Positions 8,823 to 16,754 of a stretch of 64,000 nt of DNA are shown here, piece by piece (the first letter of the stretch is position 1; every line of letters begins with the position of its first letter). The DNA comes from Gordonia terrae (GTDB lineage Bacteria > Actinomycetota > Actinomycetes > Mycobacteriales > Mycobacteriaceae). The notes under the pieces are model-generated. The model made no database searches. It was not told the DNA's origin and saw only the letters and a program-made list of their open reading frames with translations. The translations under genes were made by a program, and so were the position numbers. The DNA lies in the NCBI RefSeq assembly GCF_001698225.1, contig NZ_CP016594.1, positions 744,001 to 808,000 on the forward strand, read 5' to 3'.

Positions 8823-9281
8823 TCAGTTGGACTCGGCGGCGCGCTTGATCTTGCCGAGCGTCTCGGCCATCCCGAGCTTGAGTTCCTCTTCGAACGAGTC
8901 GGCCCCACCGAAGAGCTTGTCCACGAGCACCGACGAGACCTTGGTGGTCGATCCGTTGACCTCGCGGCGCTCGGTGACCGTGACGCCGGCGTCCTTCGGG
9001 GTGATGGTGTAGCTCCAGATGGTGTGGTTCTCGGCGACCCGGAAACCGAGTTCCTGGTTGGGGGTGAAGCGCACGACCTTGGAGGTGGTCGGCCACACCA
9101 GCGGGCCCCGGCGGTTGATGTTGATGGTCTTGGTCCCCAACCCGACGGTGCCGCCGCGGATGATCATCTTCTTGCACTGGGGGCTCCACTCGCCCATGCG
9201 CTTGAGATCGGAGATCACCGACCACACCTGCTCGGGGGTGGCGTCGATGTCGATGGATTCCTCGATGAGTGCTGCGGTCAT
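8823..9281 (-). CDS. SRPBCC (START/Bet v1-like) ligand-binding protein
   Basis: 152 residues with the polyketide-cyclase/SRPBCC pattern: N-terminal strand IEESIDIDATPEQVWSVISD, the W-x-P turn MGEWSPQ, central strands with TININRRGP, and an amphipathic C-terminal helix from about residue 125. Such proteins bind hydrophobic ligands in a helix-grip cavity; many mycobacterial members are uncharacterised. No catalytic residues can be assigned. It stands alone on the minus strand, converging on the HAD gene across the repeats at 8757-8820. A distant second member of the fold lies at 44728-45168. Confidence 0.75.
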   Translation of the reverse strand: MTAALIEESIDIDATPEQVWSVISDLKRMGEWSPQCKKMIIRGGTVGLGTKTININRRGPLVWPTTSKVVRFTPNQELGFRVAENHTIWSYTITPKDAGVTVTERREVNGSTTKVSSVLVDKLFGGADSFEEELKLGMAETLGKIKRAAESN

Positions 9282-9382
9282 GGTGGCTCACCCTATGGGC
9301 TTGTTGGCCGAGGGTCAATAAGCATGTTCGGGTGCCTGAGTCAACCCCGGAAAACGCGTGGACCAGCGGTGTCGCCCCGAAC

Positions 9383-9865
9383 TCAGACCAGCAGGGTCAT
9401 CCCGATGACGGCGCCCACGGCGACGAACACCGCGGCCGTGATCCACCCCGCGGGATGCTCGTCGGCGGTCCTCCGGCCGGTGTCGAGGGAGTCGGGAGCG
9501 TCGTCGGCGCCCGGCGCCCCGTCGAACAGCAGCGTTCCCAGCTTCCCGGGCGTGAGCCAGTCGATCAGCACGAACGACCACATCATCACCGCGATCGTGA
9601 GCACCGAGTACGCCGCGGTGTAGAGCAGCGCGCGCCACAGCTCCAGGAGTTCGGTGTCGATCACCGAACAGACCAGCACGATCGCGAGACCGATGACCAT
9701 CGACGTGGTCAGCAGCACCGCGTTGCGATTGTGTTCGATCCACACCAGCTGCCGCAGCCGGCCGGGCGTCACCAGGTCGAGTGCCGCGAATCCCAGGATG
9801 AGCAAGGCGATGCCGACCAGGCTGAACGACGCGCCCGCGGCCAGATTGTCCCGCAGCAGTTCCAT
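9383..9865 (-). CDS. DUF350 membrane protein
   Basis: 160 residues with four hydrophobic segments. The same LDLVTPGRLRQL / IDWLTPGKLGTLL motif occurs twice, after TM1 and TM3, which is the internal duplication typical of DUF350. A polar, acidic linker (ADDAPDSLDTGRRTADEHP) precedes the last segment. The function of the family is unknown; another member in this window (25473-25898) sits in the speE block, in the position of Rv2600. This copy is separate, with only a hairpin-bearing spacer upstream. Confidence 0.8.
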   Translation of the reverse strand: MELLRDNLAAGASFSLVGIALLILGFAALDLVTPGRLRQLVWIEHNRNAVLLTTSMVIGLAIVLVCSVIDTELLELWRALLYTAAYSVLTIAVMMWSFVLIDWLTPGKLGTLLFDGAPGADDAPDSLDTGRRTADEHPAGWITAAVFVAVGAVIGMTLLV

Positions 9866-9917
9866 CCGGATCCCTCTCGCCTCACGACACCGTCAGCGGG
9901 CGGCCGCCCGACAACGA

Positions 9918-9966
9918 CTTCAGCGAAGGTCCGCGCGCGAGAAGCGCACAAGGACCTTCGCTGAAG
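9918..9966. repeat. Perfect 15-bp inverted repeat between two minus-strand genes
   Basis: CTTCAGCGAAGGTCC (9918-9932) pairs perfectly with GGACCTTCGCTGAAG (9952-9966) around a 19-nt loop that has its own GCGC/GCGC pairing. It lies 65 bp after the acyl-CoA dehydrogenase stop in transcription order and 52 bp before the DUF350 start. It may act as a bidirectional terminator or be a dispersed palindromic repeat; there is no T-run. Confidence 0.7.
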
Positions 9967-10030
9967 GACAGTAGCCGGGGCACAGCCCCCGCAGCACCCC
10001 TCCGGAGCGTGTCCGGGGGAGATCGGCGTG

Positions 10031-11143
10031 TCAGCCGACGCTGAGCATGTCGTAGGAGTCGACGTTCTCCGCCAGGCGGGTCACATGGTCCGACGCGTCG
10101 CCGAGGGTGTGGCTGATCGCGGTCAGTCGGCTCACGTAGTGGGCGATGGGGTACTCGGCGGTCATGCCGATACCGCCGTGCATCTGGATCGCTTCCTGGC
10201 CGACCAGACGCGCGGACCGGCAGATCTGCAGCTTCGCCCGCGACGCGATGATCGGGTCGGCGATGCCGTCGGCCAGCGCCGAGGTCGCATACAGGCTCAG
10301 GCTGCGCGCCAGTTCGAGCTGGACGTACATGTCGGCGGCCCGGTGGGTGAGCGCCTGAAACGACGACAGTGTGACGCCGAACTGCTTGCGCGACTTGAGG
10401 TATTCGACGGTGAGATCGAGGCTGCGCTCCATCGCGCCGACGGCCTCGGCGCACAGCGCCGTCTGGATGCCGACCTCCGCATCGGCGATCGTCTGCGAGG
10501 CGTCGCCGTCGCCGAGGCGCGTGGCCTTGGCATCGGTGAACTCGATCTGCGCACCGCGCCGACGATCGTGGGTCCGGTAGGGGGTGCGGGTGACGCCCTC
10601 GGCGTCGGCGTCGATGAGGTAGAGGCCGACGCCCTTGTCGTCGCGGGCCGACACGATCAGCTTGGCTGCGCAATCGCCGTGTCCGACAAGGCTCTTGGTT
10701 CCGTTCAGGACGCCGTCGGCCGACGCGGTGGTCTCGACCCGGGCCTCCGGCCACCGGTCACCCGGCTCGGTGTGGGCGAAAGCCATCAGGAGTTCGCCGG
10801 ATGCCAGTGCGGTCCGCAGCTCGGCGCGGGTCGCGTCGTCGGCGAGGCCGAGGAGCGAGCCGGGGACGAGGACCGAGTCGAGGTAGGGCTCCGGAGCCAG
10901 TGCGCGGCCGAGTTCGGTCATCACACTGGTGAATTCGACGGGCCCGGCATCCATGCCGCCCTCGTTCTCCGGGAAGGTGAGGCCGAGGATGCCGATCTCG
11001 GCCAGCGACTTCCACACCTTCTCGCTCCAGCCGAGGTCGGTGTCGGTGACCTTGCGCAGCGTCTCGACGTCGTAGGTCTTGGTGAGGACTTCGCGAACGG
11101 TGTCGCGCAGCATCCCCTGCTCTTCGGAAAGCTCGAAATCCAT
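10031..11143 (-). CDS. Acyl-CoA dehydrogenase, subunit of a probable heteromeric enzyme
   Basis: 370 residues with the ACAD fold: N-terminal helical domain, middle beta domain with LNGTKSLVGHGD, and C-terminal helices with LKSRKQFG and the FAD/CoA-side signature QMHGGIGMTAEYPI near residue 325. The base expected in the C-terminal helix is not obvious. It directly follows a second ACAD gene (42 bp gap). Adjacent dissimilar ACAD genes in Mycobacteriales often encode alpha2-beta2 heterotetramers used in steroid or branched acyl-CoA oxidation; that assembly is inferred here. The substrate is unknown. It is probably controlled with its partner by the TetR gene at 12595. Confidence 0.88.
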   Translation of the reverse strand: MDFELSEEQGMLRDTVREVLTKTYDVETLRKVTDTDLGWSEKVWKSLAEIGILGLTFPENEGGMDAGPVEFTSVMTELGRALAPEPYLDSVLVPGSLLGLADDATRAELRTALASGELLMAFAHTEPGDRWPEARVETTASADGVLNGTKSLVGHGDCAAKLIVSARDDKGVGLYLIDADAEGVTRTPYRTHDRRRGAQIEFTDAKATRLGDGDASQTIADAEVGIQTALCAEAVGAMERSLDLTVEYLKSRKQFGVTLSSFQALTHRAADMYVQLELARSLSLYATSALADGIADPIIASRAKLQICRSARLVGQEAIQMHGGIGMTAEYPIAHYVSRLTAISHTLGDASDHVTRLAENVDSYDMLSVG

Positions 11144-11185
11144 GGTGTTCCTTAGGTGAAGGTCGGTAAGAGTCGTGGCCGGGGC

Positions 11186-12379
11186 TCAGAGGCCCAGGAC
11201 GGCCTTGTCGATGATCTGGCGCTGCACTTCCGACGAGCCGCCGTAGATCGTGACCTTGCGGTAGTTGAGGTAGGTCGGTGCGGCGAGCTGGGCCCACTCG
11301 GGGGCGCTCACCTCCGCACTGCCGTTGGGTGCCGACGCGTCGAGCTGGGCGACCGGGAGCGAATCCGGGCCGGCGATGTCGGCGAGCAGCTCCATCGCGG
11401 CCTGCTGCAGCTGGCTGCCGGTGAGCTTCAGCAGCGACGACGCCGGGTTCGGCTTGCCGTCGGCCGACGACGCGGCGACACGCAGCTGGGTCAGCTCGAG
11501 CGCGAGCAGTTCGTTCTCGACCTCGGCCAGGCGGGCGGCGAACAGCGGGTCGTCGAGCAGGGTGCCCTTCGCTGTCCGGGTCTGCTTGGCGAGTTCCTTG
11601 GCGCGGGCCAGCTTCGCCTTGGTGTAGCCGACGCGGGCGATGCCGTTGCGCTCGTTGCCGAGCAGGAACTTGGCCTGCGTCCAGCCGCTGTTCTCCTCGC
11701 CGACCATGTTCTCGGCGGGTACGCGGACGTCGTTGAAGAAGACTTCGTTGACCTCGTAGCTGCCGTCGATGAGCTGGATCGGCCGGATCTCGACGCCCGG
11801 GGTGTCCATCGGGAACAGGAACATGCTGATGCCGGCCTGCTTCTTGACATCGGGGTTCGTGCGCGCGAGGCAGAAGATCCAGTCCGCGAACTGGCCGAGC
11901 GTGGTCCACGTCTTCTGTCCGTTGATGACGTACTCGTCGCCATCGCGAACCGCGCGGGTCTTGAGCGAGGCCAGGTCCGAACCGGCCTCGGGCTCGGAGA
12001 AGCCCTGGCACCACCAGATGTCGAGGTTCGCGGTCTTGGCGAGGAAGCGTTCCTTCATCTCGTCGGACCCGAACTGGGCGATGACCGGACCGATCATGCC
12101 GACGTTGAAGGGGAGCATGTCGGGGACGAACGCGAGGCTCATCTCCTCGCGGTAGATGTGGTGCTGGATCGGGGTCCAGTCCTTGCCGCCGTACTCCGCG
12201 GGCCAGCTCGGGGTGGCCACACCGTGCTCGTTGAGGATGCGCGTCGTGGTGACGAGGTCCTCCGGGTAGTTGAGTTTGCCCTCTTCGCACCGCTTGCGAA
12301 CGTCTTCGGGGACCTTGGCGAAGATTCCGCGCAACTCCTCGCGGAAGGCCTCTTCTTCAGGACTGAATGTCAGCTGCAT
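11186..12379 (-). CDS. Acyl-CoA dehydrogenase, partner subunit
   Basis: 397 residues. Visible ACAD features are the N-terminal PSWPAEYGGKDWTPIQHHI block, the FAD-binding WWCQGFSEPEAGSDLASL segment (~residues 118-135), INGQKTWTT in the beta domain, and the C-terminal TIYGGSSEVQRQII signature. It starts at ATG 12379; the longer frame upstream overlaps the operator and is not protein-like. It is first of the two-gene operon and divergent from a TetR regulator, with a palindrome in the intervening 215 bp. Confidence 0.88.
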   Translation of the reverse strand: MQLTFSPEEEAFREELRGIFAKVPEDVRKRCEEGKLNYPEDLVTTTRILNEHGVATPSWPAEYGGKDWTPIQHHIYREEMSLAFVPDMLPFNVGMIGPVIAQFGSDEMKERFLAKTANLDIWWCQGFSEPEAGSDLASLKTRAVRDGDEYVINGQKTWTTLGQFADWIFCLARTNPDVKKQAGISMFLFPMDTPGVEIRPIQLIDGSYEVNEVFFNDVRVPAENMVGEENSGWTQAKFLLGNERNGIARVGYTKAKLARAKELAKQTRTAKGTLLDDPLFAARLAEVENELLALELTQLRVAASSADGKPNPASSLLKLTGSQLQQAAMELLADIAGPDSLPVAQLDASAPNGSAEVSAPEWAQLAAPTYLNYRKVTIYGGSSEVQRQIIDKAVLGL

Positions 12380-12490
12380 GGGTTCTTCTCTACTCCTGTC
12401 GAGGGTGTCCGTACTCCGGGCGGTGTGGCCGAACTGGGGACCTCTGCCGTGTGCCTCCCGGCTGGGGAGACCCAGCCGGTTCACGAATGA

Positions 12491-12508
12491 CTAAGCGCTT
12501 GCTTAGTG
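12491..12508. promoter_or_regulatory. TetR-type operator between the ACAD operon and its regulator gene
   Basis: Perfect inverted repeat ACTAAGC-GCTT-GCTTAGT in the divergent promoter region, 112 bp from the ACAD start and 87 bp from the TetR start. Similar TAAGC/GCTTA palindromes are known targets of TetR regulators of fatty-acid or sterol genes. Binding by the product of 12595-13215 is inferred from position. Confidence 0.6.
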
Positions 12509-12594
12509 ATAGGTTGCACTATGCCGCGCGGGCCGGAGGCTGTCAATCACGGGTCCGTTGCGATGACCAGTCCGACCGTTTCGAGAGGGTGACG

Positions 12595-13215
12595 ATGGGC
12601 CCGTCCGCCGATCCGGCGTCGCAAACGCGGCCGATGGCCGCTCGGGCCCGGCTCCTGCGTGCCGCCGTCGAGGCGTTCGCCGCGAAGGGGTTCAACGGCA
12701 CCACCACGAGGGACATCGCCAACGGTGCGCAGATGAGCTCAGCAGCGGTCTACGTGCACTTCCGCTCCAAGGAGGAGCTGCTGTTCGAGATCTCCGACGC
12801 GGGGCACCGTGCCATTCTCGCGGCGATCGACGACGCCGACGATCCGTCGGCGTCACCCGGTGACCGGTTGCGGGCGATCGTCCACGCGTTCACCGAGCAC
12901 CACGCGCGCGAACACGTGGGCGGTCGGGTGGTGAACTACGAGCTGAACGCGCTCGCGCCCGACCATCTCGGCACCGTGATGGCCATGCGCCGCGAGATCA
13001 CCCGGCGGGTGCGCGCGATCGTCGACGCCGGCATCGGCAACGGGGACTTCGCCGTTGCCGATTCGCTCGCCACCACCAACGCGATGCTGTCCATGGGTAT
13101 CGACGTCGCGCGGTGGTATCGCGACGGGGGTTCGCTCTCGCCCGAGGAGATGGGGGACTTCTACGCGGAGCTGGCCACTCGGATGGTCGGGTGGCGACCG
13201 ACCGTCGCGGAGTGA
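12595..13215 (+). CDS. TetR-family repressor, probably of the ACAD pair
   Basis: 206 residues. The N-terminal HTH covers about residues 20-65 (AFAAKGFNGTTTRDIANGA then MSSAAVYVHFRSKEELL), followed by an all-helical ligand domain. ATG at 12595 is chosen because GAGAGG sits 6 nt upstream. Its divergent placement next to two acyl-CoA dehydrogenase genes suggests an acyl-CoA thioester as inducer, as for FadR- and KstR2-type regulators. It ends one base before the stop of the convergent MFS gene. Confidence 0.85.
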   Translation: MGPSADPASQTRPMAARARLLRAAVEAFAAKGFNGTTTRDIANGAQMSSAAVYVHFRSKEELLFEISDAGHRAILAAIDDADDPSASPGDRLRAIVHAFTEHHAREHVGGRVVNYELNALAPDHLGTVMAMRREITRRVRAIVDAGIGNGDFAVADSLATTNAMLSMGIDVARWYRDGGSLSPEEMGDFYAELATRMVGWRPTVAE

Positions 13216-13216
13216 C

Positions 13217-14470
13217 TCAGCCCTTGCGCGCTGGTTCCGGGTGCGCCGCAGCGTCTTCGACGGAATCGCGGACTGCTGTCGTCGCCCGGCGGTGCATCGT
13301 CACCGCGAATGTCGCCGCGATCATCACCATCGCGAGGACATAGCCGACGTAACCGATGATGGTGTCGCGCAAGCCGATGTGCGACACGACGATTCCGGCG
13401 ATCACGGCCGGGACGCTGAAGGCGAGGTAGCTCGCCACGAACACCGACGAGAAGACCTGACCGCGCTGGGCGGGCGGGGTCGCGGCGGTGATGTTGTCCA
13501 TCGCGGAGAGGAAGGTGGCGGCCCAGCCCGAGCCGGCCACGATCGAGCCGACGATGTAGAGCGGCAGGGATTCCGCCAGGACCCCGGCCAGTGAGATCAC
13601 CACACCGGCGGCGAGTGCGGGGAGACCGTACGCCGCCTTGATCGTCGACGGGCGATCGGTGATGAACAGGGACGTGAGGGCCGCGCAGGCGAAGAAGACG
13701 AACAGGATTGCGCCCGCCGCGCCGTGGTTGTCCACGCCGAAGACGCGGGAGACGACCGACGAGCCGAGGGAGAGATACAGGCCGCCGAGGGACCAGGTGG
13801 CGACGAGCGCGGGGACGGATGCCAGGAACACCGTGCGGACCTCGCGGGGCACGCGCACCTGCGGCGCGAGCGTGCCCGCCAGGTGCCGTCGGGAGTCGAA
13901 GCCGATCCGCTCGCGTGTCTCCGGGACGATGAGCAGGGCGATCAACAGCGCGGCGAACAGGCCGAGGATGATCTCGTAGATCAGGACGCGGGGCGCGGGT
14001 GCGTATTCGACGAGCACACCGGCCACGGCGACGCCGCTCGCCAGGCCGATCGCCGGTGCCGCGCCGACGATCGTCGATCCGATCCGAGCCGAGGGCTGCA
14101 GATCGACCGTTGTCGCGGTCAACGTGCCCATCGCCGCCCCGGTGGCCAGGCCTTGGAGGGCGCGGGCGGCAAGCAGCGTGCCGACGTCCTGGGCGACGAC
14201 GAACAGCACCATGCTCGCGATGAGCAGGACGAGCGCGACGGCGAGAACGGGCCGCCGGCCGACATGATCGGAAAGAGACCCGACCGTGAGGAGGCTCAAC
14301 AGCATGGTGAGCACGTACACCGCGAACACCAGCGTCAGCGTGAGCGCGGAGAACCCCCAGAGTTCCTGGTAGACGGGATACAGCGGTGACGGTGCCGCGG
14401 ACGCGAACAGGACCATCATGTAGGTGGCCGCGATCAGCCAGAACGCGCGATGGGGATGAAGTGGCGCCAC
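13217..14470 (-). CDS. MFS efflux transporter, 12-TMS drug-exporter type
   Basis: 417 residues with about 12 transmembrane segments. Motif A after TM2 is clear (GSLSDHVGRRPVL), and TM5 has a Gly/Ala-rich motif-C-like stretch (GLASGVAVAGVLVE), both typical of DHA1-like exporters. The GTG start at 14470 has AAGGAG 5 nt upstream. It is divergent from a TetR gene with two matching palindromes between them, so substrate-induced expression is likely. The substrate is unknown. Confidence 0.87.
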   Translation of the reverse strand: MAPLHPHRAFWLIAATYMMVLFASAAPSPLYPVYQELWGFSALTLTLVFAVYVLTMLLSLLTVGSLSDHVGRRPVLAVALVLLIASMVLFVVAQDVGTLLAARALQGLATGAAMGTLTATTVDLQPSARIGSTIVGAAPAIGLASGVAVAGVLVEYAPAPRVLIYEIILGLFAALLIALLIVPETRERIGFDSRRHLAGTLAPQVRVPREVRTVFLASVPALVATWSLGGLYLSLGSSVVSRVFGVDNHGAAGAILFVFFACAALTSLFITDRPSTIKAAYGLPALAAGVVISLAGVLAESLPLYIVGSIVAGSGWAATFLSAMDNITAATPPAQRGQVFSSVFVASYLAFSVPAVIAGIVVSHIGLRDTIIGYVGYVLAMVMIAATFAVTMHRRATTAVRDSVEDAAAHPEPARKG

Positions 14471-14481
14471 GAGGTCTCCTT

Positions 14482-14546
14482 AAAGCAAACAGAGTTGCAT
14501 TCAGAAACTAGCCCGGACTGTGTTCCAAAAGCAATCAGCTTTGCAA
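14482..14546. promoter_or_regulatory. Twin palindromic operators between MFS and TetR genes
   Basis: Two near-identical sites, 14482-14500 and 14528-14546, share AAAGCAA-N-CAG-N2-TTGCA; each has GCAA/TTGC dyad symmetry and they start 46 bp apart. The first is 12 bp from the MFS start and the second 12 bp from the TetR start, as expected if one repressor controls both directions. Confidence 0.65.
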
Positions 14547-14557
14547 TAATGGCGTCC

Positions 14558-15172
14558 ATGACGACCGCCCGCACTTCCGACAAGCCGACTCCTGGCGGCC
14601 CCGCCGCGCCGACCCGGCGTCCCGGTGGTCGCAGCGCGCGCGTGCAATCGGCGGTCTACACGGCCGTCGGTCAGCTCGTCGGCGCCGGACGCCGCGAGAC
14701 GATGACGATCCCGGAGGTCGCCGAACTCGCCGGGGTCAACCCGACCAGCATCTATCGACGGTGGCGGTCGATCGACGCACTGCTCGGCGAGGTGGCGGTC
14801 GCGGCGCTGACGCAGGGCGAACCGTTGCCCGACACCGGCACCCTCGCCGGGGATCTCGCGGAGTGGGCGCAGATCATCGCCGCCGACATCGCGCGTCCCA
14901 AGCGCCGGGCCTACCTGCGCGCCATGGTCGCGGCCCGCGAGGACATCGTCGAGGTCTGCCCCTGCTGGGAGATCAGGCGAGAGCACGCCGAGCAGATGAT
15001 CGCGCGGGCGCAGGAGCGCGGTGAACCCACGCCGTCCGTGCGCCAGGTGCTCGATCACGTGATCGCCCCGCTGTACCACCACGCGGTGTTCGGGCTCGCC
15101 TTCGACGCCGATCACGCCTCGGACCTCGTGGGTGACGTCTTGTCGATGATCGGGGTTGCGCCGAGACGGTAG
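14558..15172 (+). CDS. TetR-family repressor of the divergent MFS exporter
   Basis: 204 residues. A basic, Pro/Arg-rich N-terminal arm (TPGGPAAPTRRPGGRSARV) precedes the HTH, where PEVAELAGVNPTSIYRRWR is the recognition segment. The C-terminal domain contains a Cys-x-Cys pair (VEVCPCWEIRREH), unusual for this family and possibly redox- or metal-responsive. ATG 14558 is taken; ATG 14549 is in frame and would add three residues. No Shine-Dalgarno is seen. The amidase gene follows after nine bases. Confidence 0.85.
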   Translation: MTTARTSDKPTPGGPAAPTRRPGGRSARVQSAVYTAVGQLVGAGRRETMTIPEVAELAGVNPTSIYRRWRSIDALLGEVAVAALTQGEPLPDTGTLAGDLAEWAQIIAADIARPKRRAYLRAMVAAREDIVEVCPCWEIRREHAEQMIARAQERGEPTPSVRQVLDHVIAPLYHHAVFGLAFDADHASDLVGDVLSMIGVAPRR

Positions 15173-15181
15173 GGTCCGGGC

Positions 15182-16594
15182 ATGAAACACGTCCACGCGT
15201 TCACCGACGACGCACTCGGCGAGCACGACGCGGTCGGCATCGCCGACGCGATCTCCTCCGGCCAGATATCCGCAGCGGAAGCGGTCGAGGCCGCCATCGC
15301 CCGCATCGACGCCGTCAACCCGCACCTCAACGCGATCGCCTTCGACGATCGCGAGCGCGCTCGGAAGCGTGCCGTCGACGACGACTTCCCGCTGGGATCG
15401 TTCATCGGGGTGCCGTCGATCATCAAGAACAACACCGACTTCGCGGGACTGCCGACCCGCCATGGTTCGGCGGCGGTGCCGCCGCGGCCGGCCGAGGCCA
15501 ACGAGGCCTTCACCAATCAGTTCCTGTCCAGCGGGGTGAACGTCGTCGGGGCGTCGACGATGCCCGCCTTCGGGCTGACCTCGACGACGGAATTCGTCGA
15601 CCGCGAGCCGACGCGCAATCCGTGGGACACCGACTATTCCTCGGGTGGTTCCTCGGGTGGTTCGGCGGCGCTCGTCGCCGCCGGTGCGCTACCGATCGCG
15701 CACGCGAACGACGGTGGCGGGTCGATCCGGATCCCTGCCGCCATCTGTGGTCTGGTGGGGCTCAAGCCGAGTCGCGGGCGGGTCGAGTCGTCGAAGGAGA
15801 CGCGGGACGCTCCGATCGACCTGGTGTCCAACGGCATCGTCAGTCGCTCGGTGCGGGACACGGCGCGCTTCCTCGCCGACACACAGGGTTTCCGGCCCGC
15901 ACCCGGGATGCCGCCGATCGGTGTGGTCGACGGTCCGGGCACGAAGCGGTTGAAGATCGCGCTGATCACCGAGCCGCTGACCGGTGCGCTGCTCGACCGC
16001 GAGACCCAACGGTGCGTTGCCGAGGCCGCCGAACTCGTCGAGTCGCTGGGCCACCGCACCGAGATGGTGCCGTTGCCGGTCGATCGCGACTACGTCCGGG
16101 ACTTCATCGACTACTGGTCATTGCTGGCCCTGGCGCTGGACCGGTTCGGAAAGCGGGTCGTCGACAAGGGCTTCGACCGCTCGCAGGTCGACTCCTTCAC
16201 CCGCGGGTTGTCGCGGAGCGCCCTCCGGCACTTCTACCGGCTCCCCGGCGCGGTTCGCGGGTTGAAGAAGTCGACCGCCACGATTCGGGGTCTGCACGAC
16301 ACCTTCGACGTGATCCTCACCCCGACCGTCGTCCATACAACTCCCGAGATCGGATACCTCGATCCGGCAATCGAATTCGACGAGGCGATGGACCGGCTGA
16401 CGAAGTTCATCGCGTTCACCCCGGCCAACAACACCGCGGGCACCCCGGCGATCAGTTTGCCACTCGGACAGACGGAGTCGGGTATGCCGGTGGGCATCCA
16501 CTTCGCCGCCGACCTCGGCCAGGAGCGCACCCTCCTCGAATTGGCCTTCGAACTCGAAGCCGCCAAGCCGTTCGCGCGGATCCAGGACGCCTGA
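15182..16594 (+). CDS. Amidase-signature family hydrolase
   Basis: 470 residues with the Ser-cisSer-Lys triad of the amidase signature family: Lys in GVPSIIKNNTDF (~residue 84), cis-Ser in the SSGGSSGGSAALVAAG loop (~157-172), and the acyl-enzyme Ser in HANDGGGSIRIPAA. The C-terminus has the family's TPAISLPLG and GMPVGIHF segments. Members hydrolyse amides, from GatA to 6-aminohexanoate cyclic-dimer hydrolase-like enzymes; the lone genomic position argues against GatA. It is close behind the TetR gene (9 bp) and may be co-transcribed. Confidence 0.87.
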   Translation: MKHVHAFTDDALGEHDAVGIADAISSGQISAAEAVEAAIARIDAVNPHLNAIAFDDRERARKRAVDDDFPLGSFIGVPSIIKNNTDFAGLPTRHGSAAVPPRPAEANEAFTNQFLSSGVNVVGASTMPAFGLTSTTEFVDREPTRNPWDTDYSSGGSSGGSAALVAAGALPIAHANDGGGSIRIPAAICGLVGLKPSRGRVESSKETRDAPIDLVSNGIVSRSVRDTARFLADTQGFRPAPGMPPIGVVDGPGTKRLKIALITEPLTGALLDRETQRCVAEAAELVESLGHRTEMVPLPVDRDYVRDFIDYWSLLALALDRFGKRVVDKGFDRSQVDSFTRGLSRSALRHFYRLPGAVRGLKKSTATIRGLHDTFDVILTPTVVHTTPEIGYLDPAIEFDEAMDRLTKFIAFTPANNTAGTPAISLPLGQTESGMPVGIHFAADLGQERTLLELAFELEAAKPFARIQDA

Positions 16595-16616
16595 GTCCCG
16601 GGGTTGATTGTGTTCC

Positions 16617-16671
16617 CGCGGTTCCGTTTCCGTTCCGCTTATTGGATCCGATAAGCGCGACGGAAACCGCG
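16617..16671. repeat. Imperfect palindrome downstream of the amidase gene
   Basis: CGCTTAT (16636-16642) pairs with ATAAGCG (16651-16657) around TGGATCCG, with outer arms CGCGGTT... and ...AACCGCG extending to 16617 and 16671. It follows the amidase stop by 22 bp. It could be a second terminator hairpin or a dispersed palindrome. Confidence 0.5.
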
Positions 16672-16690
16672 CCGCGAGAAGGACCCACAC

Positions 16691-16735
16691 CAACGACGGA
16701 CGCACCACCGAAGATCGGTGGTGCGTCTGTCGTTG
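16691..16735. terminator. Strong bidirectional hairpin between convergent amidase and symporter genes
   Basis: Two 20-nt arms, 16691-16710 and 16716-16735, pair at 19 of 20 positions around a 5-nt AAGAT loop. The hairpin lies between the amidase stop and the symporter stop (16755), as expected of a bidirectional intrinsic terminator in a high-GC genome. Confidence 0.8.
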
Positions 16736-16754
16736 CGGATCGAGCGCGAGTGGC

